A stretch of DNA of 64,000 bases. Source: JAFNAG01 sp963721405 (GTDB taxonomy: Bacteria; Acidobacteriota; UBA6911). Under the pieces are notes generated by a model. The model saw only the letters and a program-made list of their open reading frames with translations, was not told where the DNA came from and made no database searches. Both the position numbers and the translations under genes were made by a program. Below are positions 35,149-45,600 of this stretch, piece after piece (position 1 is the first letter of the stretch; each line of letters starts with the position of its first letter). The stretch spans positions 372,001 through 436,000 of the forward strand of contig CAVRJA010000005.1 in the NCBI GenBank assembly GCA_963721405.1, given 5' to 3'.

Positions 35149-35529
35149 GCCCGAGCCAGAACTTCTTGCCGCTGCGTACATTCACAAATCTGGCGGATGT
35201 GAACTCACAGGAGTGCCGGGGAAGACCACGTGCTGAGACTGATGGCGGCATACGGGAGACCAGGTCGTAGAGGACCATAATGGAGCGGGGGTTCCTTGTG
35301 TTTCAAATTCGCGAATAATCCGGGTTAAGCATTGGCTGTGCCTGAGGCTGTGTCCGACCGGATCATGAGCAACGCGATGTGCTTGATGGTTTATGTGCAT
35401 GGTTTCCAGGATTCCATTACTGGGCCGATTCAAAGCCCGTTTGGCCCGGTTTCGGGCGCCTCGGTCACGAGGCGCGGGCTCCCTGTATTCGGTGAGCGCG
35501 GGTATCAGCTTGATGTACTGAAAGGCGGC
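35149..35529. other. Intergenic stretch, no supported gene
   Basis: Short frames on both strands lack ribosome-binding sites and family resemblance. Nothing recognised. Confidence 0.4.
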
Positions 35530-38500
35530 TCAGTCGCGAAATCCTGGAGCGTAGAGGGCAGTCATGCGCGGCGGGTTCCTGATGCCCTGGCTGGTCATCC
35601 ACGCGTCCGCTTCATCAATCAGGCTGTGCCCTGCCTGTCCGCCGAGGAGTTCCCCAAGACGCCGCCGAGACACAACAGCGTGCAGCGGCATGTCGGCAGC
35701 GTCGAAGCCCGCGACGGCCCTACGCAAGTGGGCCGCGGCCGAAACCTCGTCCCCTCGCAGTGCGGCAGCCCCAGCGCGAATTCGCTCGGCAAGCGGCTCC
35801 ATCCAGGGCATTTTCTCGCGTTCGAGGCGTAGCGCGTCGCGTTCCGCCGCGCGCAGGAGCGGCCGGTGATCCGGTGCCTCAATCGCTGCGGCCAGGGCGC
35901 AACGGGCGTGCACATCACTGAACAGGCCGCGGCCGATCTGCACCCGCAGGATTGACGCTCGCTTCATCAACTGCGATTTCTCGGCGACTTGCTCCCATGC
36001 GGCGAGTGCCCGGCTGCGGTATAGGTCGATGTGGATTTTTGCATACAGCTCGTTGAACTGCTGCATGGGGAACCTGCCTCCTTGCCATTGCAGCATGCAG
36101 AGTTCGAGTTCGCGTTGTGCCTCGTCGGCATTGTCTGCGGCCAGGGCGGGCAGAAACAGCGTACCCAACCGCGACAAATAGAGGAGATCGCCGCGGTTGC
36201 GCGCAGCAGCAAGGGCGCCTGGCAAGCGGCGCGCCAACTCGCTGACATGACCCGAGTAGCAGAGCGCTGACAAAGGGAAACCCTCAGCGGACCCCAACTC
36301 CCACCAAACACCCGTGCAGTGCTCGCGAAAGGTTTGCAGCGCCTTGCCACAAGATTCCACCCCTTCATTCCAGCGTCCGAAAAGGCAGGCTGCGATCCCT
36401 TCCGCCGCTTCCGCCAACCCAACGGCATGCGCGCTGCCGGCCTTCTCAGCAAGAGCTTTGGCTGTCTTCACGATCTGTTTGGCCCGATTCTGACCGGACC
36501 GCCCGGCGACCGAAGCGACATACATTGCGTCCAGGGCCAGCGACCGGGCGATCCGGTACGGTTCACCACTTCGCAGTGCCAGCAGCAGCCCTCTTGTCTG
36601 AAAATCACTTGCATACAAAGGATCCACCAGAGCCAGGCCGACACCAGCGGACCAGCAGGTGTCGATCTTGAGCAGGTCCTCCTTCGGAACGCTGCTCGAT
36701 CGTCGCTCGTTGAAGCGAAGCCCGCGCATGCGCAACAATAAACGGCGAGCCAGAAGGGAAACTAGAGCGCTTCGCGGCCCTTTCGGCAGGGACATCCGGA
36801 TCGCCGCGAGGACATCGCCCAGCACGGCAGTGCCCTGGTCGATGTGGCCACTAATCAAGTATTGAATTGCAGCTCGGCGCCGGAGTTCCAACGCCAGGGG
36901 AGCATCCGCTCCCTCGGCCGCGATCAGGTACTGCTCCGCCGCCTTTGCCCCACGGCCGGCGTTCGCCAGGGCATCGGCAAGGCAGGTCCGCAACTTGCAG
37001 GCTTCCTGCCCGGAAGGCGGGCGCAGCCCAAAGGCGAGTTGGTACAGGCCCGCGGCATAGTCAAACGCCAGGGCCTCGGCGGCCTGCGCGGCGGCTGCGA
37101 GGTAATGGTCGCAGGCTCTGTCGCTCTCGCCCGCGGCAGCGAAGTGCGCGGCCAGTTCCGCCGTGTCCGCCCCACGGGAACTCTCGAGCGACTGCGCCAG
37201 TCGCCGATGGCAATGCGCCAGCGATGCCGACGTCAGGCTCCGGACGATCGTTTCACGAACTCGGTCGTGGTATGCCTCGACCTGGTCTTCCAGCCCTTCA
37301 CCTCCCGTGCGGACCAGATGGGCGGCACGGAGCATGGCCAGGGCTTCGTGGCGCTCTTGCGCGAGCCCTGCCGCTTCGCAGGCATCAAGCTGGCGCAACG
37401 GATGGCCGGCCACCGATACCACGTTTAGCAGCATCCGTGCCTGTTCGGGTAAACCCTCAGCCCTCAGCCGCAGCACCTCATCCAGACTGACCGCCGGTGC
37501 GGCTTGGCCGGCACGCCCGGCTGCCTGGTGGTGTCGCACCAGCACCTCGATAAAGTAGGGGTTGCCGCTTGACTCGCGAGCGATTGCTTCGCACAACGAC
37601 GTGCTGTCGGAGTCTCCACCCATTAGAAGCGCGCGGGCCAGCTCCCGCGATTCGTTTAACGTGAGCGGCTCGACGACGAGTTGTTGCGTCTCGATTCCGG
37701 ACCCGGCGGCGCATTGCGGGTCCAACATGGCATCCAGGACGGGGTTGATGGCCCGGTCCTCGCTGCGGTAGGAGAGGAGCAGCAGGAGCACAGGCGGATC
37801 GGGCGGGCGAAACAGGTCACGCAACAGAGCGGCGCTGTCCAGATCGCCCCACTGGAGGTCGTCGATGTGCAGGACTAGCGTTTTCCGGTCGCCGAGCCTG
37901 GCCAGCAGCTCGCGCAGCCCGTTGAAGACCCGCTGGCGGAGTTCCTGCTTGTCCGCCATATCAGTCTCACGTAACCGCGCCGAGGCCATTGCCTCTACCC
38001 GCCGCAAGATCGGAAACACCCGCACCAGCGCGACAACGTCGCGAGGTAGCAGCGATTCGACTTCGTGCCGCGGCAGCCGCACCAGGTAGTGGGCCAACGA
38101 CTCGGCGATCGTGCACAATGCCTTGTAGGGAATGCTCTCGCGCTCATGACACTTGCCTTGCAGAAGCACGGTCTCACTGCTGTCGCCAATCTGGGCGAGA
38201 AATTCCCCCATCAACGCCGTTTTCCCTACCCCGGAACTTCCGGAAACGTAAACTATCACCGCCCGCCCCCCGTGCACCAGTTGCAGCATGCCGCCCAGCG
38301 TTCGCAGATGCGCCACTCGTCCAATGAATGGGTTCCGCGAAGAAACGGGAAAAGGCACGACATGCGGAGGGGGCAGCCCGGGAATGGCGGTGGGGGGAAG
38401 CTGCCGGAGGACGTCGGCGCCGGTAGGCCGGTCCGCAGGCTCGCGGCGCAGCAAGCCCACGCACAAAGCATTCAGGTCGTCGGGGACGCCCGCGGCTACC

Positions 38501-39399
38501 TCGCGCGGGGCAGGGGCATCAACTTCCTGCTTCCGCAGCAACAGTTCCAGCCCGCACCCTGCTAACGGCAGGCGCCCCGTGAGCGCTTCGAACAGCATCA
38601 CCCCCACGCTGTACCAGTCGCTTGCCGGTGTCAGAGGGGCCTGGCTTGCCTGCTCGGGAGACATATACGGGATGGTGCCCACGACATTCGCCGTGCTCAG
38701 ATCGTTCCGCTCGGCACGCTCCCGTGCGACGGCCAGGCCGAAATCGAGCAGCACAACGCGGTCGTCGCGCGTCACAAGGACGTTGGAGGGTTTAATGTCG
38801 CGGTGCAACAGTCCTGAACGGTGCAACGCATCCAGTCCTTCAGCCAACTGCCGGAGTGCCGTTCGTAAACGAGCAAGCGAAGTCGGTTGGGAGGGCCCGG
38901 ATGATGCGATTTTCTGCCCAATCTCGCCAGGTACGGGCATACCCGCGGTTACCTGACGAGGAGTGGTCTCGGGCTCACTACGTTGCAGCGTAGAAACATA
39001 GGCTGCGCCTTCCGCGTCGCCATTGGTTTCCGGACCTATGTGGGCCGCCTGGGCCCCGTTTCGTCTCTTCTCTGGGCAGCCCGCCTGCACGTATTCCAGG
39101 AAATCCACTCCGAGAACAAACTCCATGGTGAAGAACCAGTGATCGCCATCGGCGATCAACTCGTACAAGTTGACGAGGTTTGGATGAACCAGATCCACCC
39201 GCGCCCGAAACTCGTTTTGCAGACGATAGATCGCCTCGCCGTCCAAATCGTGCAGGTTTTTGAAGGTCTTGATCGCCACGACCTCGTTTCGCTCCTGGTC
39301 GCAGGCTTGGTAGACGACCCCCATGCCGCCTGCGCCAATCCGGCGATGAATACGGAACCGCGCGTTGCCTTTAAATTCCCCGCTGTCCGTAACGCTCAT
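35530..39399 (-). CDS. Serine/threonine kinase fused to an AAA-type ATPase and helical repeat region
   Basis: 1289 residues. ATG 39399 follows GGTTGAGG and is used instead of the in-frame ATG at 39435. Kinase domain about 12-330: IGAGGMGVVYQA, VAIKTFK, HRDIKPSNVLVT, DFGLAVAR, YMSPEQAS. Then an AAA/STAND-like ATPase: NPFIGRVAHLRTL, Walker A VSGSSGVGKTALMG (near 386), Walker B LVLHIDDLQWGD (near 513) and LLLLLSYRSED. The remaining 600 residues are helical repeats resembling the C-terminal part of large adenylate-cyclase/kinase regulators (PknK or DUF2791-like). No membrane segment. A cytoplasmic signalling kinase with nucleotide-dependent assembly is a fair inference. Monocistronic. Confidence 0.9.
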   Translation of the reverse strand: MSVTDSGEFKGNARFRIHRRIGAGGMGVVYQACDQERNEVVAIKTFKNLHDLDGEAIYRLQNEFRARVDLVHPNLVNLYELIADGDHWFFTMEFVLGVDFLEYVQAGCPEKRRNGAQAAHIGPETNGDAEGAAYVSTLQRSEPETTPRQVTAGMPVPGEIGQKIASSGPSQPTSLARLRTALRQLAEGLDALHRSGLLHRDIKPSNVLVTRDDRVVLLDFGLAVARERAERNDLSTANVVGTIPYMSPEQASQAPLTPASDWYSVGVMLFEALTGRLPLAGCGLELLLRKQEVDAPAPREVAAGVPDDLNALCVGLLRREPADRPTGADVLRQLPPTAIPGLPPPHVVPFPVSSRNPFIGRVAHLRTLGGMLQLVHGGRAVIVYVSGSSGVGKTALMGEFLAQIGDSSETVLLQGKCHERESIPYKALCTIAESLAHYLVRLPRHEVESLLPRDVVALVRVFPILRRVEAMASARLRETDMADKQELRQRVFNGLRELLARLGDRKTLVLHIDDLQWGDLDSAALLRDLFRPPDPPVLLLLLSYRSEDRAINPVLDAMLDPQCAAGSGIETQQLVVEPLTLNESRELARALLMGGDSDSTSLCEAIARESSGNPYFIEVLVRHHQAAGRAGQAAPAVSLDEVLRLRAEGLPEQARMLLNVVSVAGHPLRQLDACEAAGLAQERHEALAMLRAAHLVRTGGEGLEDQVEAYHDRVRETIVRSLTSASLAHCHRRLAQSLESSRGADTAELAAHFAAAGESDRACDHYLAAAAQAAEALAFDYAAGLYQLAFGLRPPSGQEACKLRTCLADALANAGRGAKAAEQYLIAAEGADAPLALELRRRAAIQYLISGHIDQGTAVLGDVLAAIRMSLPKGPRSALVSLLARRLLLRMRGLRFNERRSSSVPKEDLLKIDTCWSAGVGLALVDPLYASDFQTRGLLLALRSGEPYRIARSLALDAMYVASVAGRSGQNRAKQIVKTAKALAEKAGSAHAVGLAEAAEGIAACLFGRWNEGVESCGKALQTFREHCTGVWWELGSAEGFPLSALCYSGHVSELARRLPGALAAARNRGDLLYLSRLGTLFLPALAADNADEAQRELELCMLQWQGGRFPMQQFNELYAKIHIDLYRSRALAAWEQVAEKSQLMKRASILRVQIGRGLFSDVHARCALAAAIEAPDHRPLLRAAERDALRLEREKMPWMEPLAERIRAGAAALRGDEVSAAAHLRRAVAGFDAADMPLHAVVSRRRLGELLGGQAGHSLIDEADAWMTSQGIRNPPRMTALYAPGFRD

Positions 39400-39536
39400 G
39401 GCGATTACCTCAACCAATGTTGCAGCAGGCAACAACCTGGCGATACTCTGCCGATGCCGAAGGGACGCTGGTTCAGGGATTCGCTCTCCGCCATCTGCTT
39501 TGCATATCCTGAAAATTCCCTTCTTTAGGAAAGACT

Positions 39537-40820
39537 TTAGAACCTGTAGGAAAGGCTGATTCCCACCGCATGCAGGTTCGTTTTGTATTTGCCATTTGCG
39601 CTGGTAAGGGGATTGACAACACCATCAAGAGGATTGTCGTCGAGAGAATTATTCTTCTTCCTTCCCTCGAGCAGCTGATACCCGTAGGAAAGCCCGACAC
39701 TAATTGCCTTGTAACGAAACTCGGTTCCAATAGTAAAAACATGGGTATTTGAATCCGGGATCGCCGGCTCAAATGTTCCATCCGGAATCGGGTTCCCGCT
39801 GTATAAGTACCCGGCAAGCAGGGAAACGCCGTCACTCACCCGGTAATCTGAACCGGCATTGAAAGAATACGTGTCGTTCCAGTTTTTTTCGGTAACAGCC
39901 GATGTCAAGCCGGCAACAGGCTGGGACAGAACAATCTGCTGCTCTTTATAGGACGACCACCCCTCCTTGCGGAGACCGGTCTCAACGGTGAATTTCCGGG
40001 TTCCTTTGATCGCAACTCCAAACTGCAATTGGGAAGGGAAAGTCAGCTTGCTCTCTGCATGGGTATTTGGGAAAAGATGTCCGACAAACGGTTCTGATTC
40101 AGCCGGCAGTCGGTGTATGAGGTCACCCTTAATCCCGGCCTTGATCCGGCTCCTGTAAGATGCGCCTACTGAAATGTGGTCTGTGATCTCGTAGAAAATC
40201 CCCAGGTTATATCCTACGCCGTTACCATCTCCCTTGAACTTCTGGTTTGCATCTGGGAACATGTTCAGATTGAGCTGCTTCTCAAGGGTGGCATCGAGAA
40301 TCATGTAGTCCACGCCGGCTGCAAATGACACAAGTTCAGTCAATCTTATGGATACAACAGGGTTGAATGTAAAGACAGTGAGCTCGGAATTTGTAGCCAG
40401 ATATTTTCCCTCCCAATTATCGTTCCATCTCGTTGCGAGGCCGAAATTATTGAAAACTCCCATACCGAGGCTGACCTTTTCATTGAGCTTATTAGTAATA
40501 AAAAATGTGGACGGATAAAACACCTCACTTCTTGTCTTGAATTCAGAACCGCTGGCATCGCTCGTAAACTTTCGCGTCGGCAACAAAAGAGTAGTGCCGA
40601 GTTCAATTCGGGTTCCCTCAAGTCCGTTGATCAGGGCAGGATTGTAGAAGATTGATGATGGGCTGTTGGAATGTGCAATGACTGAGCCTGACAGCCCTGT
40701 GGCTGCCGCGCCATGAGTGAAAATGGCGAAACCTGATCCGAAGGCGCCGTTGGGCCCCACCACCAAACTGCCGACGAAAGAAATGATGAGCACTTCGAGA
40801 AAACATAGTTTTTTATCCAT
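39537..40820 (-). CDS. OmpP1/FadL-family outer membrane transporter
   Basis: 427 residues from the ATG at 40820. Signal peptide (VLIISFVGSLVVGPNGAFG), then the FadL hallmark GFAIFTHGAAATGLSGSVIA followed by NSPSSIFYNPALINGLEGT. The rest alternates as a 14-strand barrel (e.g. VSLGMGVFNNFGLATRW, ISVGASYRSRIKAGIKGDL) and ends in a C-terminal Phe (AVGISLSYRF), the usual barrel-insertion signal. Predicted channel for long-chain fatty acids or other hydrophobic compounds. The start overlaps the stop of a possible upstream gene at 40813. Confidence 0.92.
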   Translation of the reverse strand: MDKKLCFLEVLIISFVGSLVVGPNGAFGSGFAIFTHGAAATGLSGSVIAHSNSPSSIFYNPALINGLEGTRIELGTTLLLPTRKFTSDASGSEFKTRSEVFYPSTFFITNKLNEKVSLGMGVFNNFGLATRWNDNWEGKYLATNSELTVFTFNPVVSIRLTELVSFAAGVDYMILDATLEKQLNLNMFPDANQKFKGDGNGVGYNLGIFYEITDHISVGASYRSRIKAGIKGDLIHRLPAESEPFVGHLFPNTHAESKLTFPSQLQFGVAIKGTRKFTVETGLRKEGWSSYKEQQIVLSQPVAGLTSAVTEKNWNDTYSFNAGSDYRVSDGVSLLAGYLYSGNPIPDGTFEPAIPDSNTHVFTIGTEFRYKAISVGLSYGYQLLEGRKKNNSLDDNPLDGVVNPLTSANGKYKTNLHAVGISLSYRF

Positions 40821-41151
40821 GGTCAAATGACTCTCTCAAATATTGTGGGCGGCCAAATGTCCTGGCATCCATCTCATGGAATAGCAGTGGGTGCGGCTGG
40901 ACTATGAGCCAGAAACGAGGTTCAGGCCAGGATGGATGATCGCGATTAACGGAATTCCAAACGGTATCGTAATCGGCCGGCGAAAATTCTCTTGTTTTTT
41001 CGCAAGAGGCCGGAACGATGAACGCCGCTACAGGAAACGTCACTACCCAGTCGGTCCCGCGGAACCTGCGACCGAAGTTCACTGCCATGGGCGGCCTCTG
41101 CTGTCGGATTTCTTCCAATCCCTTTTCGGCAGACTGCTGAGATGCGGCCAT
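40813..41151 (-). CDS. Possible small hypothetical protein upstream of FadL
   Basis: 112 residues if started at ATG 41151. Its stop overlaps the FadL start codon, as in coupled genes, and the residue composition is ordinary (VNFGRRFRGTDWVVTFPVAA). No family or motif recognised, and no strong ribosome-binding site. It may be non-coding leader. Confidence 0.35.
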   Translation of the reverse strand: MAASQQSAEKGLEEIRQQRPPMAVNFGRRFRGTDWVVTFPVAAFIVPASCEKTREFSPADYDTVWNSVNRDHPSWPEPRFWLIVQPHPLLFHEMDARTFGRPQYLRESFDHG

Positions 41152-41218
41152 TATACATCTGATCTGAGCAGGCAACTGATCTTTCAGGCTGGCAGACGCC
41201 GGCCCGATGGAGGCTTGT

Positions 41219-41250
41219 GGGCGTCCGAAGGCGGCGTTCTCCAGCGTCCT
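41219..41250 (+). repeat. Family A repeat
   Basis: Plus copy (GCGTCCGAAGGCGGCG then TTCTCCAGCGTCC). The only family A copy between 29 and 60 kb. Confidence 0.7.
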
Positions 41251-41284
41251 CTTCTGCCGTGTCTCAACCTTTTGCAGTGCCGGA

Positions 41285-41503
41285 CTACTTGAACTTCAGC
41301 GGCCCTGCCAGCGGATCCGCGCGATCGAGGAATGTGCGGCACCAATCTTCCAGAACCATCAGCGCCCAGATCCGGGCGGCGTGGTCCTGGCTGCGGCTGA
41401 TGTGCTGGTCGAGCATGCGGCGAACGTAGGCGGGATCGAAGAAGCCGCGCAACTGGGCTTGTTTGCTGAGAGGGAACTCCTCGGCCAGCGGCCGCAGCTC
41501 CCC
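41285..41503 (-). pseudogene. C-terminal fragment of an asparagine synthetase
   Basis: About 72 codons from GELRPLAEEFPLSKQAQL to LAGPLKFK match the end of the truncated gene at 29031-30185 almost residue for residue. The match stops exactly where the duplicated cassette begins (41507). A third-party copy must once have existed here or was carried in with the cassette. Confidence 0.8.
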
Positions 41504-41506
41504 GGG

Positions 41507-42191
41507 CGATGAAGACCGCCCTTCCAGATGCCGCAAGCCGATGCCCTGGATGCTGCTGGAATTGTTTCTAACGCAGCTTCTTGGTTATGGCAAAGATCGT
41601 ATTCTTCGCACGGTTCGTGTCAGAAACCAGCTAAACTTTTGCAGTTTTCCGGCCGAAATGTTGAATGGAGCTCTGCGTCCACTCCTGCACATAATGAAAA
41701 CCGGCCTGTTGCGGATACATCCGGCTCGCGCGATTGCACACTCCAACCGGCGCTTTGGTGCGAAAGTCGGGCAGCAGGAACAGACGGTTTTTCTTTCCTA
41801 CCGATAGCACCTTTAGCGCATGATCAGGCAGGGTCAATTTCACAGGTGACCACACCTTCGGTTTTTGGGAGCCATGATGGACGATTCGTCTTTCGAGAGC
41901 ATTGAAAGCGCCCAGGAATTTGTAGAACTGCTGATCGAGGCTGTCGGTGACGCACACAAAGAAGTAGAGGCGGATATCGAGCGGGCCGGGGAAAACGAGA
42001 AGATTCGGCACAAACAAGCGCTGCTGGTAGTAGCTCACCAGATCAACCTGCTCTCCACACATCTGTCCAAGAGCCGCCGCATTCTCAACGATATAAGGAG
42101 TCTCCGTCGCCTCCTTCTCAACGAGCGCAACCTCACCTCAACGCCAACTTCCGGACCCGAGATTACGAGCGCGGATGGCATTGGCCGGTAA
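41507..42191 (+). repeat. Duplicated cassette, copy 2
   Basis: Second copy of the 34466-35148 unit. Its left edge is fused to an asparagine synthetase fragment on the opposite strand. Confidence 0.85.
41874..42191 (+). CDS. Uncharacterised small helical protein (duplicated cassette, copy 2)
   Basis: 105 residues, starting at one of two ATGs after TTTTTGGGAG. It differs from copy 1 mostly by conservative changes (VEADIERAGENEKIRHKQAL for VEGDIERAGGNEKIRHKEAL) and in the tail. The pattern of silent and mild changes suggests both copies are under selection. Function unknown. Confidence 0.72.
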   Translation: MMDDSSFESIESAQEFVELLIEAVGDAHKEVEADIERAGENEKIRHKQALLVVAHQINLLSTHLSKSRRILNDIRSLRRLLLNERNLTSTPTSGPEITSADGIGR

Positions 42192-42632
42192 GCCCACGGC
42201 ACGGCCTCAGGCCAGCGGGAACTCGAGGATATAGTTAAAAGACCAGTGGAAGTTCACGCGGCGTGATCTCGTTCAACTTCTTTCCCGAATAGAAGAAATG
42301 GAACGCTGCCAGGAGGTAGCTGCGTAACGGCGAAAAATACATCATCGAATTTTCGATCTGGAGTACTAAGCGATCTGTAGCCTCCGCGGCTCTTATCTAT
42401 TTCGAAGAGATGCTGAGGAGAATACCAGAGTTGCTCGTCGTTGCCAATCTGCGCAGGCCTGGAGCCGCCGCCTGCGTGCCCGTCCTGACCGCTACGGTCT
42501 TTGTGTCCGCGATCCCATGATCATGAGCGGTCAAGACCGGCGCGCATTTTTCTATCAGATGCTGAATGACATAACTATAATGGGGGCTCTACGGATCTCC
42601 CCACCGGCAGACCCGGGGCGTCGGAGAGTCCC
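42192..42632. other. Intergenic stretch upstream of the NACHT kinase
   Basis: No gene supported on either strand. It should hold the promoter of the gene at 42633. Confidence 0.45.
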
Positions 42633-45600
42633 ATGCCCGAAATCGGCCAGACTGTAACGCGTTACAAGATCCTCGAAAAGCTCGGCAGCGGAGGAATGGG
42701 CGTCGTCTACAAGGCCGAAGACACCAGGCTCGGACGTTGTGTGGCTCTGAAGTTTCTGCCGGAGAGAATGGCGCACGAACGGCAGGCGCTGGAGCGTTTC
42801 GAACGGGAAGCTCGTGCCGCTTCCGCTCTCAATCATCCGCATATCTGCACCATCTACGACATCAATGAATCGGAAGGACAGACCTTTATCGCTATGGAAC
42901 TGCTCGAAGGACAAACCCTCAAGCAGCGCATTGCAGGCGAACGCTTCAAGGCCGGTGAACTTGCTAGATGTGGCTATCCAGATTGCCGATGCTTTAAATG
43001 CGGCTCACACAAAAGGCATCATTCATCGCGACATCAAACCCGCCAATATCTTCATTACTCAAAGCGCGCAGGCCAAGATTCTCGACTTCGGGTTAGCCAA
43101 GCTCCCTGCCGTGCGCCGGCAGGCGGCAGAATCCACCGCTACCGGCGAGGGACTTTTCAGCAGCCCGGGCAGTGCCCTTGGCACCGTCGCGTACATGTCT
43201 CCGGAGCAGGCTCGCGGCGAGGAACTCGACGCTCGCTCCGACCTGTTCTCCTTCGGCGCTGTCTTGTATGAGATGGCCACTGGCCATCAAGCATTCACCG
43301 GCAATACTCCGGCGGTCGTCTTCACCACGATCCTCTATAGGACGCCGACGTCGCCGGTGCGTTTGAATCCCGAAATTCCAGAAGAGCTGGAGCGCATAGT
43401 CAGCAAGGCGCTCGAAAAAGACCGGAATCTTCGTTACCAGAGTGCTTCCGAATTATGCACCGACTTACTTCGGCTGAAGCGCGATCCCGATAGTCGGCCG
43501 AAACCGATTGCGGTGCCGCATAAGTCAATCGAGGCACACGTCCATTCGTCGACACGCCGATACCTCCAGCGCGTTGTCAAGGCACACCAACACGTGCAGA
43601 TTCTGGGACGGACCCTCGACTTGGAGAAGATCTACATTTCGCTGCGAGTCGGGGAGTACATCCCACGGGAGGAGAAGCCCGACGAGGCTTCGCGACGGGT
43701 GAGCGGAGGAACAAAGCAGCAACGTTCCGGAATCATCGACGCAACCGAGGCGCTATCTTTCAGCCCGTGCCGCCTGGCCATTCTGGGCGATCCGGGCAGC
43801 GGCAAGACGACGCTTCTCAAGTATCTTGCGCTGCACATTGCCCAGCGGCATCCCGCCCTCGGGGATTGGGCACGATCGATCATGCCCCCCGGGTTCGCGC
43901 ATCGTGCGGACCGAATCCAAAAGCGGTTGCGCAGCTTCTCGTACACCCTGCCGGCTTTCTTTGTCGCTTTTGCTTCTGCGATTCTCTGGTTTGCCGGAGT
44001 CTTCCAATCCCCCCACAGGCTCTGGGCGGGGACTACCATGCTTGTTCTGGCCACGATGCTGGTTCTTGCTTGGTTCAGATACTACCGGTCATTTGGCCTG
44101 ATGTGCATAGCCCTCTGTGTTCTGATCCTGGCGAGTTCAATCTACTTCCAACTTGTGCCATGGTGGTCGGTTGGAGGGTTAATTGCTACCCTCCTGGCGT
44201 TCAGTTACCCCGATTTGGTTGCTGGGCCCGTCGCAGGGCTGGAGTGGCTTCGCGACCGTCTTACGCGATACCCCTTGCCCATTTACCTGACGCTGAATGA
44301 TGTGGCCCATGGTGGTGAATCCCTGCAAACCCATCTGGCCCGGGAGTTGGAAAAGGCGGGGTTTGCGGGGTCGGAGGACTTGTTGAGGGAGAAGTTGAAT
44401 AAAGGCGAGTGCCTGGTACTACTCGATGGCCTCGACGAGATCGTCGAGGACCTCTCATATCGGAGGATTGCCGAGGAGGTCGCGCGCCTGGCCAGCGATC
44501 ATGAGAGGGTTCCAGTGCTTGTAACCTGTCGTACCGCTGGCTTTCGCGATCAGAGGAGAGTACTCGGTGGCTTCCACCGGCTCGAGGTTCAGGAGTTCAC
44601 GGAGGAAGAGGTGGCGGGATTCGTCAGTAACTGGTTCGGACATCTTCCTGCCGACGAGGCGCGGTACCTTGTGGAGGGGCTTACCCAAGGCCTCGGGCGC
44701 AATTCCAGGATGACACAATTGGCAAGAAATCCGCTACTCCTGTCACTCATCTGCCTGAACTACGAGCGCAATCTGCGATTGCCGGAAAGGCGTGCGGAAT
44801 TGTACGAGCGATGCGCAAACGAACTGCTCGAAGAAATTGACCACGCCAAGGGACTCGGCGGGCGGGCACTTTTCACTCCGGAAAACAAGAGAGTGGCTTT
44901 GCAGGTGCTGGCCCGGAGGTTGCACGTTCAGGGGGTGCGGATTTCCCGTAAGAAAGCGATTCTGAGAGTTTTTGCCAAGGTTTTGCCGAAGCTTGGCTCC
45001 GATGTATCCCAAAAGGAGGCGTTCCTTGAGGAGGTTCTGCAACGAAGCGGTCTGATCAGGCAGCAATCCAGGACATCTTACAGCTTCGCCCACCTGACAT
45101 TTCAGGAGTTCTTCACCGCGGAACGCTTGCACCGAGTGGGCGCAGGAAGACGATCGCTGCTCATTCATCTCACGGACCCCTGGTGGCGTGAGGTCATCTT
45201 GTTATACGCGGGGCTCGAGGGTGACGCGACTGAACTTCTCCGCCAGTTGATGGTGCACAATGATGTCCTGCTTGCTGGCGGTGCCCTCGCGGATGCCATG
45301 GACCCTGGAACGGTAGATTTTCGAGCTCTGGCGGATAAGATTACCTCAGAGTTGAAAAACCTGTTAGACCACACTCCGGAATGGCGCCAAGAGGCCGCAG
45401 ATCGCTTGGCCGCCGTCGGTATATGGGCCGGCGATTGTCTTGTTGAACGTGTCCGAGTGGAAAAGCAGCCTGATGTTTCTTTGGCTGCAGTGTTGGCGCT
45501 GGACAGGGCCGGGGATCGCATGCTGCTCGATAAGCTTTGTCGGCCACTGGGTCCCATGTTGCGCCTTCTTACCGGGCATTTGGGATTTGTGAGCGCGGAA

